Positions 18,335 through 27,154 of a stretch of DNA of 64,000 bases are shown one piece after another. The notes under the pieces are model-generated. The model did not search any database and was not told the origin of the DNA. It saw only the letters and a program-made list of their open reading frames with translations. The stretch's first letter is position 1, and the number at the start of each line of letters is the position of its first letter. A program made the position numbers and the translations under genes. Source of the stretch: Granulicella sp. S190 (GTDB lineage: Bacteria; Acidobacteriota; Terriglobia; Terriglobales; Acidobacteriaceae); NCBI RefSeq assembly GCF_009766095.1, contig NZ_LMUD01000016.1, positions 47,117 through 111,116 on the forward strand, given 5' to 3'.

Positions 18335-20337
18335 ACCGTACGCAGTCTCTCGCTTTCCGTTTAGCCGCTATTGCCTTTGGCGCGGCTGTGGTGTGCTCCA
18401 GTTGGGGAGCTTTGCAGGCGCAGGCTCCTGCTGCTCCGGCTGCGCAGGCGGCTCCAGAAGACGACAATCCGTTTACGCCGAAGCCACCTACGCCGTTGCC
18501 GCCTGGCATGACGGGTTCGACGACGAACGATCCGCGTGTCGGCCTGAAGGCAGGACTCTACGACGCGGGTGAGGCTGCGATGGGGATGGAACACCTCGCG
18601 TTTGTGAAGAAGCCCAATGCGTTTCAACTGTCATCGACCAACCCGGACGATCCCGCCGTTCAGAAGAGTCTGGATCTGATAGGTGTGGGTAACAGGGAGA
18701 AGATACCGAAGCCCATGCAGCTCGTGATTGCGCAGCTCGCCTTCGCAAACTCGGACTTCGCCTTTCAGGGAACGCATCTGTTCCAGGGCAACTTCTATGG
18801 CGTGAACTTCTACGACATCTCGAACCCCGCCAAGATCTCATTGATTACCTCGCTGGTGTGCCCAGGCGGCCAGGGCGACGTTTCGGTCTATGGAAACCTG
18901 CTGTTCATGTCGGTGGAGATGCCGAACGGACGGCTCGACTGCGGAGTGCAGGGATTTCCGCCACTGCCACCGCCGGCTCCAGGACATGAGAAGGACCACA
19001 GAATCCCGACGGCCAGTCCGGATCGCTTTCGTGGCGTCAGAGTCTTCGATATCTCGGACATCAAAAACCCGAAGCAGGTAGCTGCTGTGCAGACCTGCCG
19101 TGGCTCCCACACGCATACCCTGGTGGTGGACCCCAACGATAAGGACAATGTCTACCTCTACGTCTCGGGCACGTCGTTTGTGCGCCAAAGTGAGGAGCTC
19201 GCCGGCTGTTCAGGCGAGGAGAAACCAGAGAAAGACCCGAACACTTCGCTCTTCCGCATCGACGTAATCAAGGTGCCGCTCGCCGCTCCGCAGCAGGCCA
19301 AGGTGGTTTCCAGTCCGCGAGTCTTCATCGATCCGCGCACCGGCGCTCTCAACGGCCTGAACAATGGCGGAAGCCACGACAAGAAAGAAGAGATGCCCAA
19401 GGACACAAACCAGTGCCATGACATCACGGTCTATTCGGCCCTGGGACTCGCAGCTGGAGCGTGCTCCGGCAATGGCATCCTGCTCGATATCAAGGACCCC
19501 GTGCACCCGAAGCGAGTAGATGCTGTGAATGATCCGAACTACTCCTATTGGCACTCGGCGTCTTTCTCGAATGATGGGACCAAGGTCGTCTTTACCGATG
19601 AGTGGGGCGGCGGTCTGCAGCCACGCTGCCGTCCAACTGATCCCAACAAGTGGGGCGCGGACGCCATCTTCAACCTGAAGGACGACAAGTTGTCTTTCGC
19701 AAGCTACTACAAGATGCCAGCCGCTCAGACCGAGACGGAAAACTGCGTGGCTCACAACGGTTCGCTGGTACCTGTGCCCGGACGCGATATCGAAGTGCAG
19801 GCCTGGTACCAAGGCGGCATCTCGGTGATGGACTTCACAGACGCGGCTCATCCGTTCGAGATCGCCTACTTCGATCGTGGTCCCGTCGATGCCAAGGCAC
19901 TCGTCTTGGGCGGCGACTGGTCTGCGTATTGGTACAACGGCTACATCTATGGGTCGGAGATCGCGCGCGGCCTGGACGTGTTCAAGCTGGTCCCTAGCAA
20001 ATTCCTGACACAGAATGAGATCGATGCGGCCAGCCTCGTGAAGGTCAGCGAACTCAACGTGCAGAACCAGCAGAAGACTGCATGGCCCTCTCAACTGACA
20101 GTGGCAAAGGCGTATCTGGATCAACTAGGGCGCTCGCAGGCGCTGTCCTCGGCGCGAATCGCTGATTTGAACAAAGCGATCACGCACACGCAGAAGTCGC
20201 ATCTTGACACAAAGGATTTGGCGAAACTGCATGCGATGGCCGCATCTGTTGAAACAAGTGCCTCCGACGCGAAGAACGCAGAGGATGCCAGCCGGCTGCA
20301 TGCCTTGGCGAAGATATTGGAGAACCCAACGGCCTAA
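18331..20337 (+). CDS. LVIVD-repeat secreted protein
   Basis: A 668-residue exported protein. Residues 1-32 are a signal peptide, then an Ala/Pro-rich stretch. Propeller-like LVIVD repeats recur: VNFYDISNPAKISLI, VFDISDIKNPKQVAAV, LDIKDPVHPKRVDAV and MDFTDAAHPFEIAYFD. The last 90 residues are helical. LVIVD proteins form beta-propeller-like surfaces without a defined reaction. Translational coupling to the DUF305 gene implies a joint periplasmic or surface role. Several Cys residues (for example LVCPGG, QTCRGSHTH, LAGCSG) could form disulfides. The base composition differs from the flanks. Confidence 0.8.
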   Translation: MNRTQSLAFRLAAIAFGAAVVCSSWGALQAQAPAAPAAQAAPEDDNPFTPKPPTPLPPGMTGSTTNDPRVGLKAGLYDAGEAAMGMEHLAFVKKPNAFQLSSTNPDDPAVQKSLDLIGVGNREKIPKPMQLVIAQLAFANSDFAFQGTHLFQGNFYGVNFYDISNPAKISLITSLVCPGGQGDVSVYGNLLFMSVEMPNGRLDCGVQGFPPLPPPAPGHEKDHRIPTASPDRFRGVRVFDISDIKNPKQVAAVQTCRGSHTHTLVVDPNDKDNVYLYVSGTSFVRQSEELAGCSGEEKPEKDPNTSLFRIDVIKVPLAAPQQAKVVSSPRVFIDPRTGALNGLNNGGSHDKKEEMPKDTNQCHDITVYSALGLAAGACSGNGILLDIKDPVHPKRVDAVNDPNYSYWHSASFSNDGTKVVFTDEWGGGLQPRCRPTDPNKWGADAIFNLKDDKLSFASYYKMPAAQTETENCVAHNGSLVPVPGRDIEVQAWYQGGISVMDFTDAAHPFEIAYFDRGPVDAKALVLGGDWSAYWYNGYIYGSEIARGLDVFKLVPSKFLTQNEIDAASLVKVSELNVQNQQKTAWPSQLTVAKAYLDQLGRSQALSSARIADLNKAITHTQKSHLDTKDLAKLHAMAASVETSASDAKNAEDASRLHALAKILENPTA

Positions 20338-20394
20338 GCACACGGCAAAAAAACTCACCCGCCAGCCACGCTCCCAAATAGTGGCTAAAACCAG

Positions 20395-20457
20395 GCCGGG
20401 TGTAACCCGGCGAACTTTCCAAGTCACATATCTACGGGCAGATAACGATCTGCCCGT
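20395..20457. other. Two adjacent perfect stem-loops in the gap before the disulfide reductase gene
   Basis: The first is GCCGGGT-GTA-ACCCGGC (20395-20411). The second is ACGGGCAGAT-AACG-ATCTGCCCGT (20434-20457), a perfect 10-bp stem. Neither has a U-tract, so simple intrinsic termination is not indicated. They sit where the base composition returns from G-rich to C-rich and about 85 bases before the next start; they may be processing or regulatory structures. Confidence 0.45.
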
Positions 20458-20541
20458 CGGTGTGACGATTACGTGAGCCATCGCGATCATCGGAGCATCT
20501 GAGAGATGCCTCGATTCCAACGTCGATCCCAAGGAGATCTT

Positions 20542-21927
20542 ATGTCCACCCCAGAGCAGTACGACGCAATCGTTATAGGCAGCGGAGAAGGCGGAAAGTA
20601 CCTCGCCTGGCATCTTGCCTCACAGGGAAAAAAGGTCGCCAATGTGGAAGACAAGCGCATCGGCGGAGCCTGTCCCAACATAGCCTGTCTCCCCAGCAAA
20701 AACGTCATCCACTCCGCCAAAGTCGCCTCCTTCTTTCAGCGCGGCAAAGAGTTCGGCATCGTCCACGGAAAATGGCACGTCGACATGGCCGCAGTTAGCG
20801 CTCGCCGCGAACGAATGGTCGACGGCCTCCGCGAAATACACCTCGCCAACTACGCTAAGTCCCACGCAGAGATCGTCATGGGCTTCGGCCGCTTCATTGC
20901 CGACAAGACCATCGAAGTCGCTCTCAACGCCGGGGGCACCCGTACCCTTTGCTCCGACTACATCTTCCTCGACACCGGCTCTCGTGCCACCATCGATCCC
21001 ATCCCCGGACTCGCCGAATCCGCGCCCCTCACCCACATCGAAATCCTGGAGCTCACCACCCTCCCCGAGCATCTCCTCATCCTCGGCGGCGGCTTCATCG
21101 GGCTCGAGTTCGCCCAGGCCATGCGTCGCTTCGGAGCCAACGTCACCATCATCGAGCGCAACCCCACCCTCGTCCACCGCGAAGACGCCGACGTAGTTGA
21201 ACTCGTCCAGCAGCTCTTTCATGACGAAGGCATCGATACCGTCTCCAATGCCAATGTCACCCGTGTCGAAGGCACCTCCGGCAAGTCCGTCATCGTCCAC
21301 CTCAGCGACGGCGCCCGCCTCGAAGGCTCGCACCTCCTCGCCGCCACCGGACGCATTCCTAACACGCAAAACATGGGCCTCGAAACCGTCGGCATCAAGA
21401 CCACACCTGCAGGCCACTTCCAGGTAAACGATCGCCTTGAAACCACCGCCCCGGGCGTCTGGGCCATAGGCGACTGCGCCGGAACCCCCTACTTCACCCA
21501 CGCCTCCTACGACGACTTCCGCATCGTCCGCGACAACCTGGAGGGTGCCAACCGCACCATCACGGGCCGGCACATGCCCTCCGTCACCTTCCTTGATCCT
21601 GAGCTGGCCCATGTCGGCCTCACGGAAAACGAAGCGAAGAAGCAGGGAACAGCCTATCGCCTCGGCAAGATCCCCATGGCTGCCGTTCTCCGCACCCGCA
21701 CCCTCGACGAAACCCGTGGCTTCATGAAAGTCCTCATCGCCCCTGACGATCGGATCCTTGGCTTCACTGCCATCGGCCCAGGCACAGGCGAACTCCTTCC
21801 CGTCATCCAGCTAGCTATGTCCGCCGACATGCCGTACACCGCCGTTCACAACCTGATCCTCACTCACCCCACCATCTCCGAGGGATTCCTCAGCCTCTTC
21901 AACTCCGTCCCAAAGAAACCCGCATAG
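20542..21927 (+). CDS. Pyridine nucleotide-disulfide oxidoreductase (mercuric reductase-like)
   Basis: A 461-residue FAD/NAD(P)H flavoprotein of the lipoamide dehydrogenase / MerA family. The FAD loop is VIGSGEGGKYLAW; the redox-active disulfide is in GGACPNIACLPSK (Cys-x4-Cys); the second dinucleotide fold is LILGGGFIGLEFAQAM; and the FAD closure is VWAIGDCAG. The C-terminal interface keeps HPTISEG. It has no N-terminal heavy-metal domain and no vicinal Cys pair at its C-terminus, so true mercuric reductase activity is unlikely; the substrate is unknown. The ATG at 20542 is preceded by AAGGAG, better than the upstream ATG 20506. Confidence 0.85.
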   Translation: MSTPEQYDAIVIGSGEGGKYLAWHLASQGKKVANVEDKRIGGACPNIACLPSKNVIHSAKVASFFQRGKEFGIVHGKWHVDMAAVSARRERMVDGLREIHLANYAKSHAEIVMGFGRFIADKTIEVALNAGGTRTLCSDYIFLDTGSRATIDPIPGLAESAPLTHIEILELTTLPEHLLILGGGFIGLEFAQAMRRFGANVTIIERNPTLVHREDADVVELVQQLFHDEGIDTVSNANVTRVEGTSGKSVIVHLSDGARLEGSHLLAATGRIPNTQNMGLETVGIKTTPAGHFQVNDRLETTAPGVWAIGDCAGTPYFTHASYDDFRIVRDNLEGANRTITGRHMPSVTFLDPELAHVGLTENEAKKQGTAYRLGKIPMAAVLRTRTLDETRGFMKVLIAPDDRILGFTAIGPGTGELLPVIQLAMSADMPYTAVHNLILTHPTISEGFLSLFNSVPKKPA

Positions 21928-21953
21928 ACAAGACCACAGCGGTAGCCCGTCCC

Positions 21954-22051
21954 CGACCAACGGGAGGGGCTACCGCAGATGGTTGTCATGCAAAAGGTAT
22001 ACAAGCCACGAAGTGGCCGCTCCACGCGCAGTGGGCCCGTCCGGCAGGACA
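21954..22051 (+). repeat. Triple-hairpin dispersed element, copy 1
   Basis: The left box CGACCAACGGGAGG starts at 21954; the core runs 21996-22051. The core folds into GCCAC-GAA-GTGGC, CCAC-GCGCA-GTGG and GTCC-GGCA-GGAC in a row. The first stem has C:G where most other copies have T:A, a compensatory change. The left box sits inside a larger inverted repeat, GCGGTAGCCC (21939-21948) / GGGCTACCGC (21967-21976). The right end is two bases from the dapD stop codon, so in the dapD transcript the reverse complement follows the stop directly. Confidence 0.8.
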
Positions 22052-22053
22052 AG

Positions 22054-22896
22054 CTACCGCAAAATCTCCTCCAGCACCAAGGAAAGCTCAGTCTTTTCAT
22101 CCCGATATTTAACAATCACCGGAGCCGCCAGACTCAACCCCCACTCCGCGCCCTTACCCTTCGAAACCGCCCGCGATCCCGGCACCACCACCGCCCCCTC
22201 AGGAATCACCAGCGGCATCTCAGCTGTTGCCTTATAGATCTCGCCCTTTACCAGGTCATACACCGGCGTCCCCCGGGTCAATACCGTCCCGGCCGCCAGC
22301 ACCGCGCGTCTGCGCACCACGGTCCCCTCATAAACCCCGGTATTCCCGCCGATCAGGCAGTCATCTTCAATAATCACCGGCGAAGCATTCACCGGCTCCA
22401 GCACTCCGCCAATCTGCGCTGCGGCACTCAGATGCACTCGCCGCCCAACCTGCGCGCAGCTCCCCACCAGCGCATGCGAGTCCACCATCGTCCCCTCATC
22501 CACATACGCGCCAACGTTAACATACGAGGGCGGAATCACTGCAACCCCCTTCGCCACATAAGCACCCGTCCGCACGCTCACGCCACCCGGCACCACGCGC
22601 ACCCCATCTGCCACGACAAACTTCCGCACCGGGTACGTATGCTTGTCGATAAACCGCAGCGTCTCCCCACCCATCTCCATCATCGTGCCAATGCGGAACC
22701 CCAATAAGATCCCGCGCTTTACCCAGCCATTCACACGCCACCCCAGAGGCACAGAAGCATCCGGCTCAGCCGCACGCAGCTCTCCCGCCTCCAACTTTCC
22801 ACGCAGCTCAAGAAACGCCGCCTCTGCCTCTGCGTTCCCAATCGCCTCTGCACCCTGCGCAAACCAATGTTCAATCCGCTCCTGTAACCCGATCAC
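22054..22896 (-). CDS. dapD: 2,3,4,5-tetrahydropyridine-2,6-dicarboxylate N-succinyltransferase
   Basis: A 280-residue left-handed beta-helix acyltransferase making N-succinyl-2-amino-6-ketopimelate, the step that commits lysine synthesis to the succinylase route. Hexapeptide repeats run from about residue 110 to 240 (for example GAYVAKGVAVIPPSYVNVGA and GAVLAAGTVLTRGTPVYDLV), with the DapD-specific EDCLIGGNTGVYEGTVV. The start is GTG at 22896 with GAGAGGA upstream. It lies downstream of dapA on the same strand. Family assignment is firm; partner genes dapC and dapE are not recognisable in the window. Confidence 0.95.
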   Translation of the reverse strand: MIGLQERIEHWFAQGAEAIGNAEAEAAFLELRGKLEAGELRAAEPDASVPLGWRVNGWVKRGILLGFRIGTMMEMGGETLRFIDKHTYPVRKFVVADGVRVVPGGVSVRTGAYVAKGVAVIPPSYVNVGAYVDEGTMVDSHALVGSCAQVGRRVHLSAAAQIGGVLEPVNASPVIIEDDCLIGGNTGVYEGTVVRRRAVLAAGTVLTRGTPVYDLVKGEIYKATAEMPLVIPEGAVVVPGSRAVSKGKGAEWGLSLAAPVIVKYRDEKTELSLVLEEILR

Positions 22897-22979
22897 GTTC
22901 TTAGTTCCTCTCCAGCATCTTGTTAAACTTCCAGCTTCTTAGTGATGGCAACCAGTCCTGATGCCTAAACCCTAACCTC

Positions 22980-23900
22980 CTAGAACATCCTCAGATCATC
23001 ACCGCTCGCAGGAGCCTCCACCAGCATCCCCAGCTCACCCACCATCCGCTCCAGCCTCCTCCGCGTAGCATCTGAAACCGGCACCATCGGCAGCCGCAGC
23101 ACATCCTCCCCACGTCCCAGCATATGCAGTACCGCCTTCACCGGGGCAGGGCTCGCCTCCCAGAAGTGTGCCTGCATCAACCGGAAGAACTGCCGGTTGA
23201 TCCGTCTCGCATCCACCCAGTCATTCTCGAGAGCCGCTCGCACCATCTGCGACATCTGCCCAGGAATCACATTCGAAGCCACCGAAATCAGCCCCGCCCC
23301 ACCCAGCGCCAGCACCGGCAGCGCCAGCCCATCGTCTCCGCAGAATACCTTGAAGCTTCGCGGAGCCGTCGTCAGCAACTCGGTAATCTGTGCAATATTC
23401 CCACTCGACTCCTTCACCCCAATCACGTTCTTCAGCTCAGCCAGCCGCAGCACCGTCGCCGGCTCCAGGTTCGCGCCCGTCCGCGAAGGAATGTTGTACA
23501 GCAGCACCGGCAGCTCAGTCGCCTCTGCGATTGCGTGAAAGTGCTGGTACTGCCCCTCCTGTCCCGGCCGGTTGTAGTAAGGATTTGCCGTCAGCACGCC
23601 CGTCAACCCATGCACGTGCGACAGCTTCCGTACCCTCGCCACCGCCTCATGCGTCGAGTTATGCGTGCACCCCGCAATCACCGGCACCCGCCCCGCCGCC
23701 GCGGCAATCACCACTTCAATCGTCCGCAGCCACTCGACCTCACTCAGGGTCGAGGCCTCTCCCGTCGTCCCGCACGGCACAAGAAAATCGATCCCACTCT
23801 CGATCTGCCACATCACCAACGCATGCAGCGCCGGTTCATCTACACTGCCGTCCCTGCGAAAGGGAGTCACCAGCGCCGTTCCACAACCCATCAATTCCAT
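22980..23900 (-). CDS. dapA: 4-hydroxy-tetrahydrodipicolinate synthase
   Basis: A 306-residue TIM-barrel aldolase condensing pyruvate with aspartate semialdehyde. The Schiff-base lysine is Lys163 in GVKESSG; CGTTGEASTL (residues 43-52) holds the Thr pair of the proton relay; Tyr135 lies in LLYNIPSRTG, which also carries the substrate Arg. Length is typical. The start codon has only a weak ribosome-binding site. A strong terminator between the aminotransferase and dapA suggests dapA has its own promoter in 23901-23965. dapD follows after 83 bases. Confidence 0.96.
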   Translation of the reverse strand: MELMGCGTALVTPFRRDGSVDEPALHALVMWQIESGIDFLVPCGTTGEASTLSEVEWLRTIEVVIAAAAGRVPVIAGCTHNSTHEAVARVRKLSHVHGLTGVLTANPYYNRPGQEGQYQHFHAIAEATELPVLLYNIPSRTGANLEPATVLRLAELKNVIGVKESSGNIAQITELLTTAPRSFKVFCGDDGLALPVLALGGAGLISVASNVIPGQMSQMVRAALENDWVDARRINRQFFRLMQAHFWEASPAPVKAVLHMLGRGEDVLRLPMVPVSDATRRRLERMVGELGMLVEAPASGDDLRMF

Positions 23901-23967
23901 AATGACTGCAAGTTTACCGCGTCGGCAGTATTGATTTCCTCAGAGCAGCGCTTCCGTCCCTACAAAC

Positions 23968-24003
23968 AGAAAAAAGGCCCCGGCGATCTGCCGCCAGAGC
24001 CTT
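23968..24003 (-). terminator. Intrinsic terminator after the aminotransferase gene
   Basis: On the minus strand a 12-bp stem (24003-23992 with 23985-23974) closes a six-base loop and runs into six Ts. It begins 16 bases after the aminotransferase stop, and splits the aminotransferase from dapA transcriptionally. Confidence 0.85.
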
Positions 24004-24019
24004 ATCCTGTTCCGAATCT

Positions 24020-25282
24020 CTACCCTCGAGCAAACTCCGACGGTACATGAAATCTCGGCATCTCCAAAGCCGCAGCCCCATTTGCAGAGCCCGGCGCAGT
24101 GTCCATGCACTTCACAAAGGCCGTCTGAAACTTTGCCATCTCAGACTTGGTCCCAACCGTCACGCGCACGTAGTTCGGCATCGCAGGCCACGTTCGCCCA
24201 ATCGCAACACTCTCGCCCAGCATCGCCCGCTGAAACTCCTTGCCCGGACGCTTCACATCCACCATAAACATATTCGCCTGCGAGCCAGGAACGATCTTGT
24301 AGCCATGCTTGGTCAAAAACTCCAACGTCTCCGACCGCACATCCGCATTGATCTTCTTCCGCAGCGAAACCAGGTCCTTATCCTGCAGACTCGCCCGCGC
24401 AGCCGCGGCGCTGGTAATGGAGATACTCGCCAAACTTTGGCTGGGACCTCCAACATTGTTGAACCGGTCGATCAGGTCCGGCCTCGCCACCGCAAATCCA
24501 GCGCGCAGACCGGCCATCCCGTAGATCTTCGAGAACGTCCGCATCACAATCACGTCCTTATCCTGCGCCACCAGATCGATGCACGATTCATTATCGGAAA
24601 AGTGAGTGTAGGCCTCGTCAATGATCACCACCGAACCCTTCGGCTTGTTATTCACCAGCCACACGATGTCTTCCTTGGGCGTCACCGTTCCCGTCGGATT
24701 ATTCGGATTCACAATGTAGTAAGCACCCGGCGAAGGATGCACCTTCAGCATCGCCTTCACGTCATACGCATAGGTCGAAGTCAGCGGCACCGGATACTTC
24801 GGAGCCTTCATCGCATCGGCCGCACGTGGCCCCTGTTCGTAGCTCGGATCGCCATAGACCAGCGGCTTATCCGGTCCAATATTCGACATCAGCGCCAGGT
24901 CCAGCGGCCCGCTCGAGCCAGGAAACAGCGCCGAATAATCGTTCTTCAGGCCATACTGCTCGTTGAAGACGGCAAGCGTCTTCATGTACTCGTCTTCATG
25001 ATAGCGGCCACCCGTCGCGGCAGTGCTACATATCGCGGTCAACGCGGACTGCGCCGGCCCTAGTGGGTTTTCGTTCGCGCTGATAATCACCGTATCCGGC
25101 GATAGCGCCTGCATCCCGCGTCGGCCGCGTCGCGCAGGCTGTGCCGTTGCTGGCGCCGCCTGCTGCATCGCAGCAAACGCCGGGAAAGAGGTAGCAGCCG
25201 CGGAGGCCGCGCCAACGATGCGCAGAAACGATCGGCGGGAAACGCCTGTCGTCCTATCGGAGTTCACAGAATCAGAGTGCAT
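24020..25282 (-). CDS. Tat-exported HisC-like PLP aminotransferase
   Basis: A 420-residue protein with a twin-arginine signal (SRRSFLR, residues 15-21, then an Ala-rich hydrophobic stretch ending PAFA) and a complete class I/II aminotransferase fold resembling histidinol-phosphate aminotransferase: SANENPLGP at the N-arm, NPNNPTGT, DEAYTHF, and the PLP lysine near residue 252 in TFSKIYGMAGLR. The ATG at 25282 is preceded by GAGGAG; a longer frame to 25324 would push the Tat motif inward. Export of a folded PLP enzyme is consistent with Tat. Its substrate is unknown, and its place among lysine genes is unexplained. Confidence 0.85.
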   Translation of the reverse strand: MHSDSVNSDRTTGVSRRSFLRIVGAASAAATSFPAFAAMQQAAPATAQPARRGRRGMQALSPDTVIISANENPLGPAQSALTAICSTAATGGRYHEDEYMKTLAVFNEQYGLKNDYSALFPGSSGPLDLALMSNIGPDKPLVYGDPSYEQGPRAADAMKAPKYPVPLTSTYAYDVKAMLKVHPSPGAYYIVNPNNPTGTVTPKEDIVWLVNNKPKGSVVIIDEAYTHFSDNESCIDLVAQDKDVIVMRTFSKIYGMAGLRAGFAVARPDLIDRFNNVGGPSQSLASISITSAAAARASLQDKDLVSLRKKINADVRSETLEFLTKHGYKIVPGSQANMFMVDVKRPGKEFQRAMLGESVAIGRTWPAMPNYVRVTVGTKSEMAKFQTAFVKCMDTAPGSANGAAALEMPRFHVPSEFARG

Positions 25283-25620
25283 AGAAGTGCTCCTCGAAGA
25301 GTTTGATTTGTAGAGATGCGACACCGCGGCAACAGAAGGAAGACACCAACTGAAGATCCTGATGAGCTAGAGGACCAGCTATCTATGTGCTGCAAAAAAA
25401 CCGATCGCTTTGCAGGTACTATTCTTTGGGAACGTTGGAATGAAGGCGGACCACAGTCCGATTGAGCTTCAATTTACAGCGAATTTCCCACAAATACCAG
25501 AGAAATTATCGCCCGCGCAGTGGAAAATCCCGTACTGGCGCAGCTTTATCGCACTCTCAGCGCGGCCTGAATCATTCCTGACCTAACACCCAGGCCGCGC
25601 GATCGTTCTCCCGCGCGAAG
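25283..25620. other. Intergenic region with a long GC-rich inverted repeat
   Basis: This 338-base gap separates the M29 peptidase stop from the aminotransferase start. No coding frame is evident. GCGCGGCCTG (25560-25569) pairs perfectly with CAGGCCGCGC (25591-25600) around a 21-base loop, and a further CGCGCG pair flanks 25597-25617. There is no U-tract. The 25285-25550 part is AT-richer and probably carries the aminotransferase promoter, but no clear boxes were identified. Confidence 0.4.
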
Positions 25621-26889
25621 CTAAACCCACTCGCCCTTGCGCATCAACGGCTCCGCACTCCCATCGGCAGCCACACCATCCACATCCATCTCGCCCGACC
25701 CGATCATCCAGTCCACATGGATCAGACTCGCATTCGCACCCAACGCCGCCAACTGCTCCGCGTCCATCTTCTCGCCGCCAATCAGGCACGTCGAGTAAGC
25801 CTGTCCCAGCGCGATATGACTCGCCGCATTCTCATCGAACAGCGTGCTCCAGAACAGCACTCCACTCTGCGCAATCGGCGAAGAGTGCGGCACCAGCGCC
25901 ACCTCGCCCAGCCGCCTTGCCCCGTCATCCGTGCTGATCAGCCGGTTCAAAACATCCTCACCCGCCGTCGCCGTGGCCTCAACGATCTTGCCGCCTTCAA
26001 ACCGCACCGCAATATTCTCAATCAACGTTCCCTGGTGCGACAGCGGCTTCGAAGCCTTCACCGTCCCATCCACGCGGTCCTTATGCGGAGTCGTAAAGCA
26101 CTCCTCCGTCGGAATATTCGGCTGACAATAAACGCCATTCCCCGCAGTCGTTCCACCGCCGGCCCACAGGTGATCGTCTGCCAGGCCAACCGTCAGATCC
26201 GTTCCCGGCCCGGTAAAGTGCAGCGCCGAAAACCGCTTCGCATTCAGCATCTCCACGCGGCTCTTCAACCTCGCGCCATGCTCCTGCCACTCCGCCACCG
26301 GGTCGTCCACCGCAATCCGCGACGCCACAAAGATCGCCTCCCAAAGCTTCGCGACCGCAATCTCCTCGGGCTCTCCCGGATACACCAGCTTCGCCCACTC
26401 CGGCGTCGCACACGCAACGATCGTCCAGTTGATCTCATGTCGCGTAATCAGCTCCATCGCCGGCTTCCCCGCCTTCGATGCCGCAACGTTGGCCCGCGCC
26501 ACCTTTGCCGGATCCTGCTTCGCCAGCAGCGCAGGATTAGACCCGGCAATCGCCAGCCGCGCCGCCCCGCTGCGGAACCCCTCCGCAATCCCGTCCTGCA
26601 GCCACTTCGGCGCATAGTCGAAGCTTGCATCTGACGCATACTCATATCTCGCCAGCACGCTCGGATCATCCGCATAGAACGTCGTCACCAGCAGCGCTCC
26701 GGCCTTATACGCATGCTCGGTAATCCGGCGCACCAGCGGCAGCGCCTCCATCGGAGCGGACATGATCAGCTCCTGCCCCGCGCGCAACCCCAGCCCAACC
26801 TTCACCGCAACCTCTGCCAGCCGGTCCAGCTTCTCTTCAAAAGTCAGGTCCGCAAACTTCGTCTTTTCCGCCACTACTGCAACGCTCAT
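25621..26889 (-). CDS. M29 family aminopeptidase
   Basis: A 422-residue metallo-aminopeptidase of the AmpS/AmpT/PepS family. The family acid/His ligand region is present: NIPTEECFTTPHKD, GEVALVPHSSPI and HIALGQAYSTC, followed by IHVDWMIGSGEMDVDG near the C-terminus. Members are broad-specificity, two-metal, dimeric cytosolic enzymes. ATG 26889 has GGAGG seven bases upstream; a TTG two codons earlier is less likely. It is separated from dapB by 265 bases including a dispersed repeat, so it may not belong to the lysine operon functionally. Confidence 0.93.
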   Translation of the reverse strand: MSVAVVAEKTKFADLTFEEKLDRLAEVAVKVGLGLRAGQELIMSAPMEALPLVRRITEHAYKAGALLVTTFYADDPSVLARYEYASDASFDYAPKWLQDGIAEGFRSGAARLAIAGSNPALLAKQDPAKVARANVAASKAGKPAMELITRHEINWTIVACATPEWAKLVYPGEPEEIAVAKLWEAIFVASRIAVDDPVAEWQEHGARLKSRVEMLNAKRFSALHFTGPGTDLTVGLADDHLWAGGGTTAGNGVYCQPNIPTEECFTTPHKDRVDGTVKASKPLSHQGTLIENIAVRFEGGKIVEATATAGEDVLNRLISTDDGARRLGEVALVPHSSPIAQSGVLFWSTLFDENAASHIALGQAYSTCLIGGEKMDAEQLAALGANASLIHVDWMIGSGEMDVDGVAADGSAEPLMRKGEWV

Positions 26890-26946
26890 AATCAATCCTC
26901 CAAACGCATCGACATCTTAAGAAAATTATCGCCCACCCAAACTATC

Positions 26947-27020
26947 GTCATCTCGACCGGAGAGGCGGACAGTATTATCGTCCGTCTCGCAGTGGAGAGA
27001 TCCCTGCATTTCGCCTTTGT
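26947..27020 (+). repeat. Covarying-stem dispersed repeat, copy 1 (with flanking modules to 27130)
   Basis: GTCATCTCGACCGG is followed by the arm GAGGCGGAC (26962-26970), the loop AGTATTATC and the arm GTCCGTCTC (26980-26988), then GCAGTGGAGAGATCCC and TTTCGCCTTTGT. The arms pair over 9 bases with one G.T pair. Downstream, 27044-27130 carries further repeat-like modules (GTCATCCCGTACGGATCTGC; CCATCGGTGCCAATCCGTG). The unit sits between dapB and the M29 peptidase gene. Confidence 0.75.
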
Positions 27021-27154
27021 TTTTCGTTGTTTGTATCGTTGTTTGTCATCCCGTACGGATCTGCTTTTTCCGTTGTCTGTTCTTAAATCGATGCCATCGG
27101 TGCCAATCCGTGTTAAGCCTTCAATAGCGCTCTTCAACGGTTACCGATAGCCAA

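Noticed and set aside
20542..21927. True mercuric reductase of a mer operon
   Set aside because: No metal-binding N-terminal domain, no C-terminal Cys pair, and no merR, merT or merP genes nearby.
26713..27150. Plus-strand frame covering the M29 start and the repeat
   Set aside because: Composed of antisense M29 sequence and repeat sequence; no ribosome-binding site or homology.
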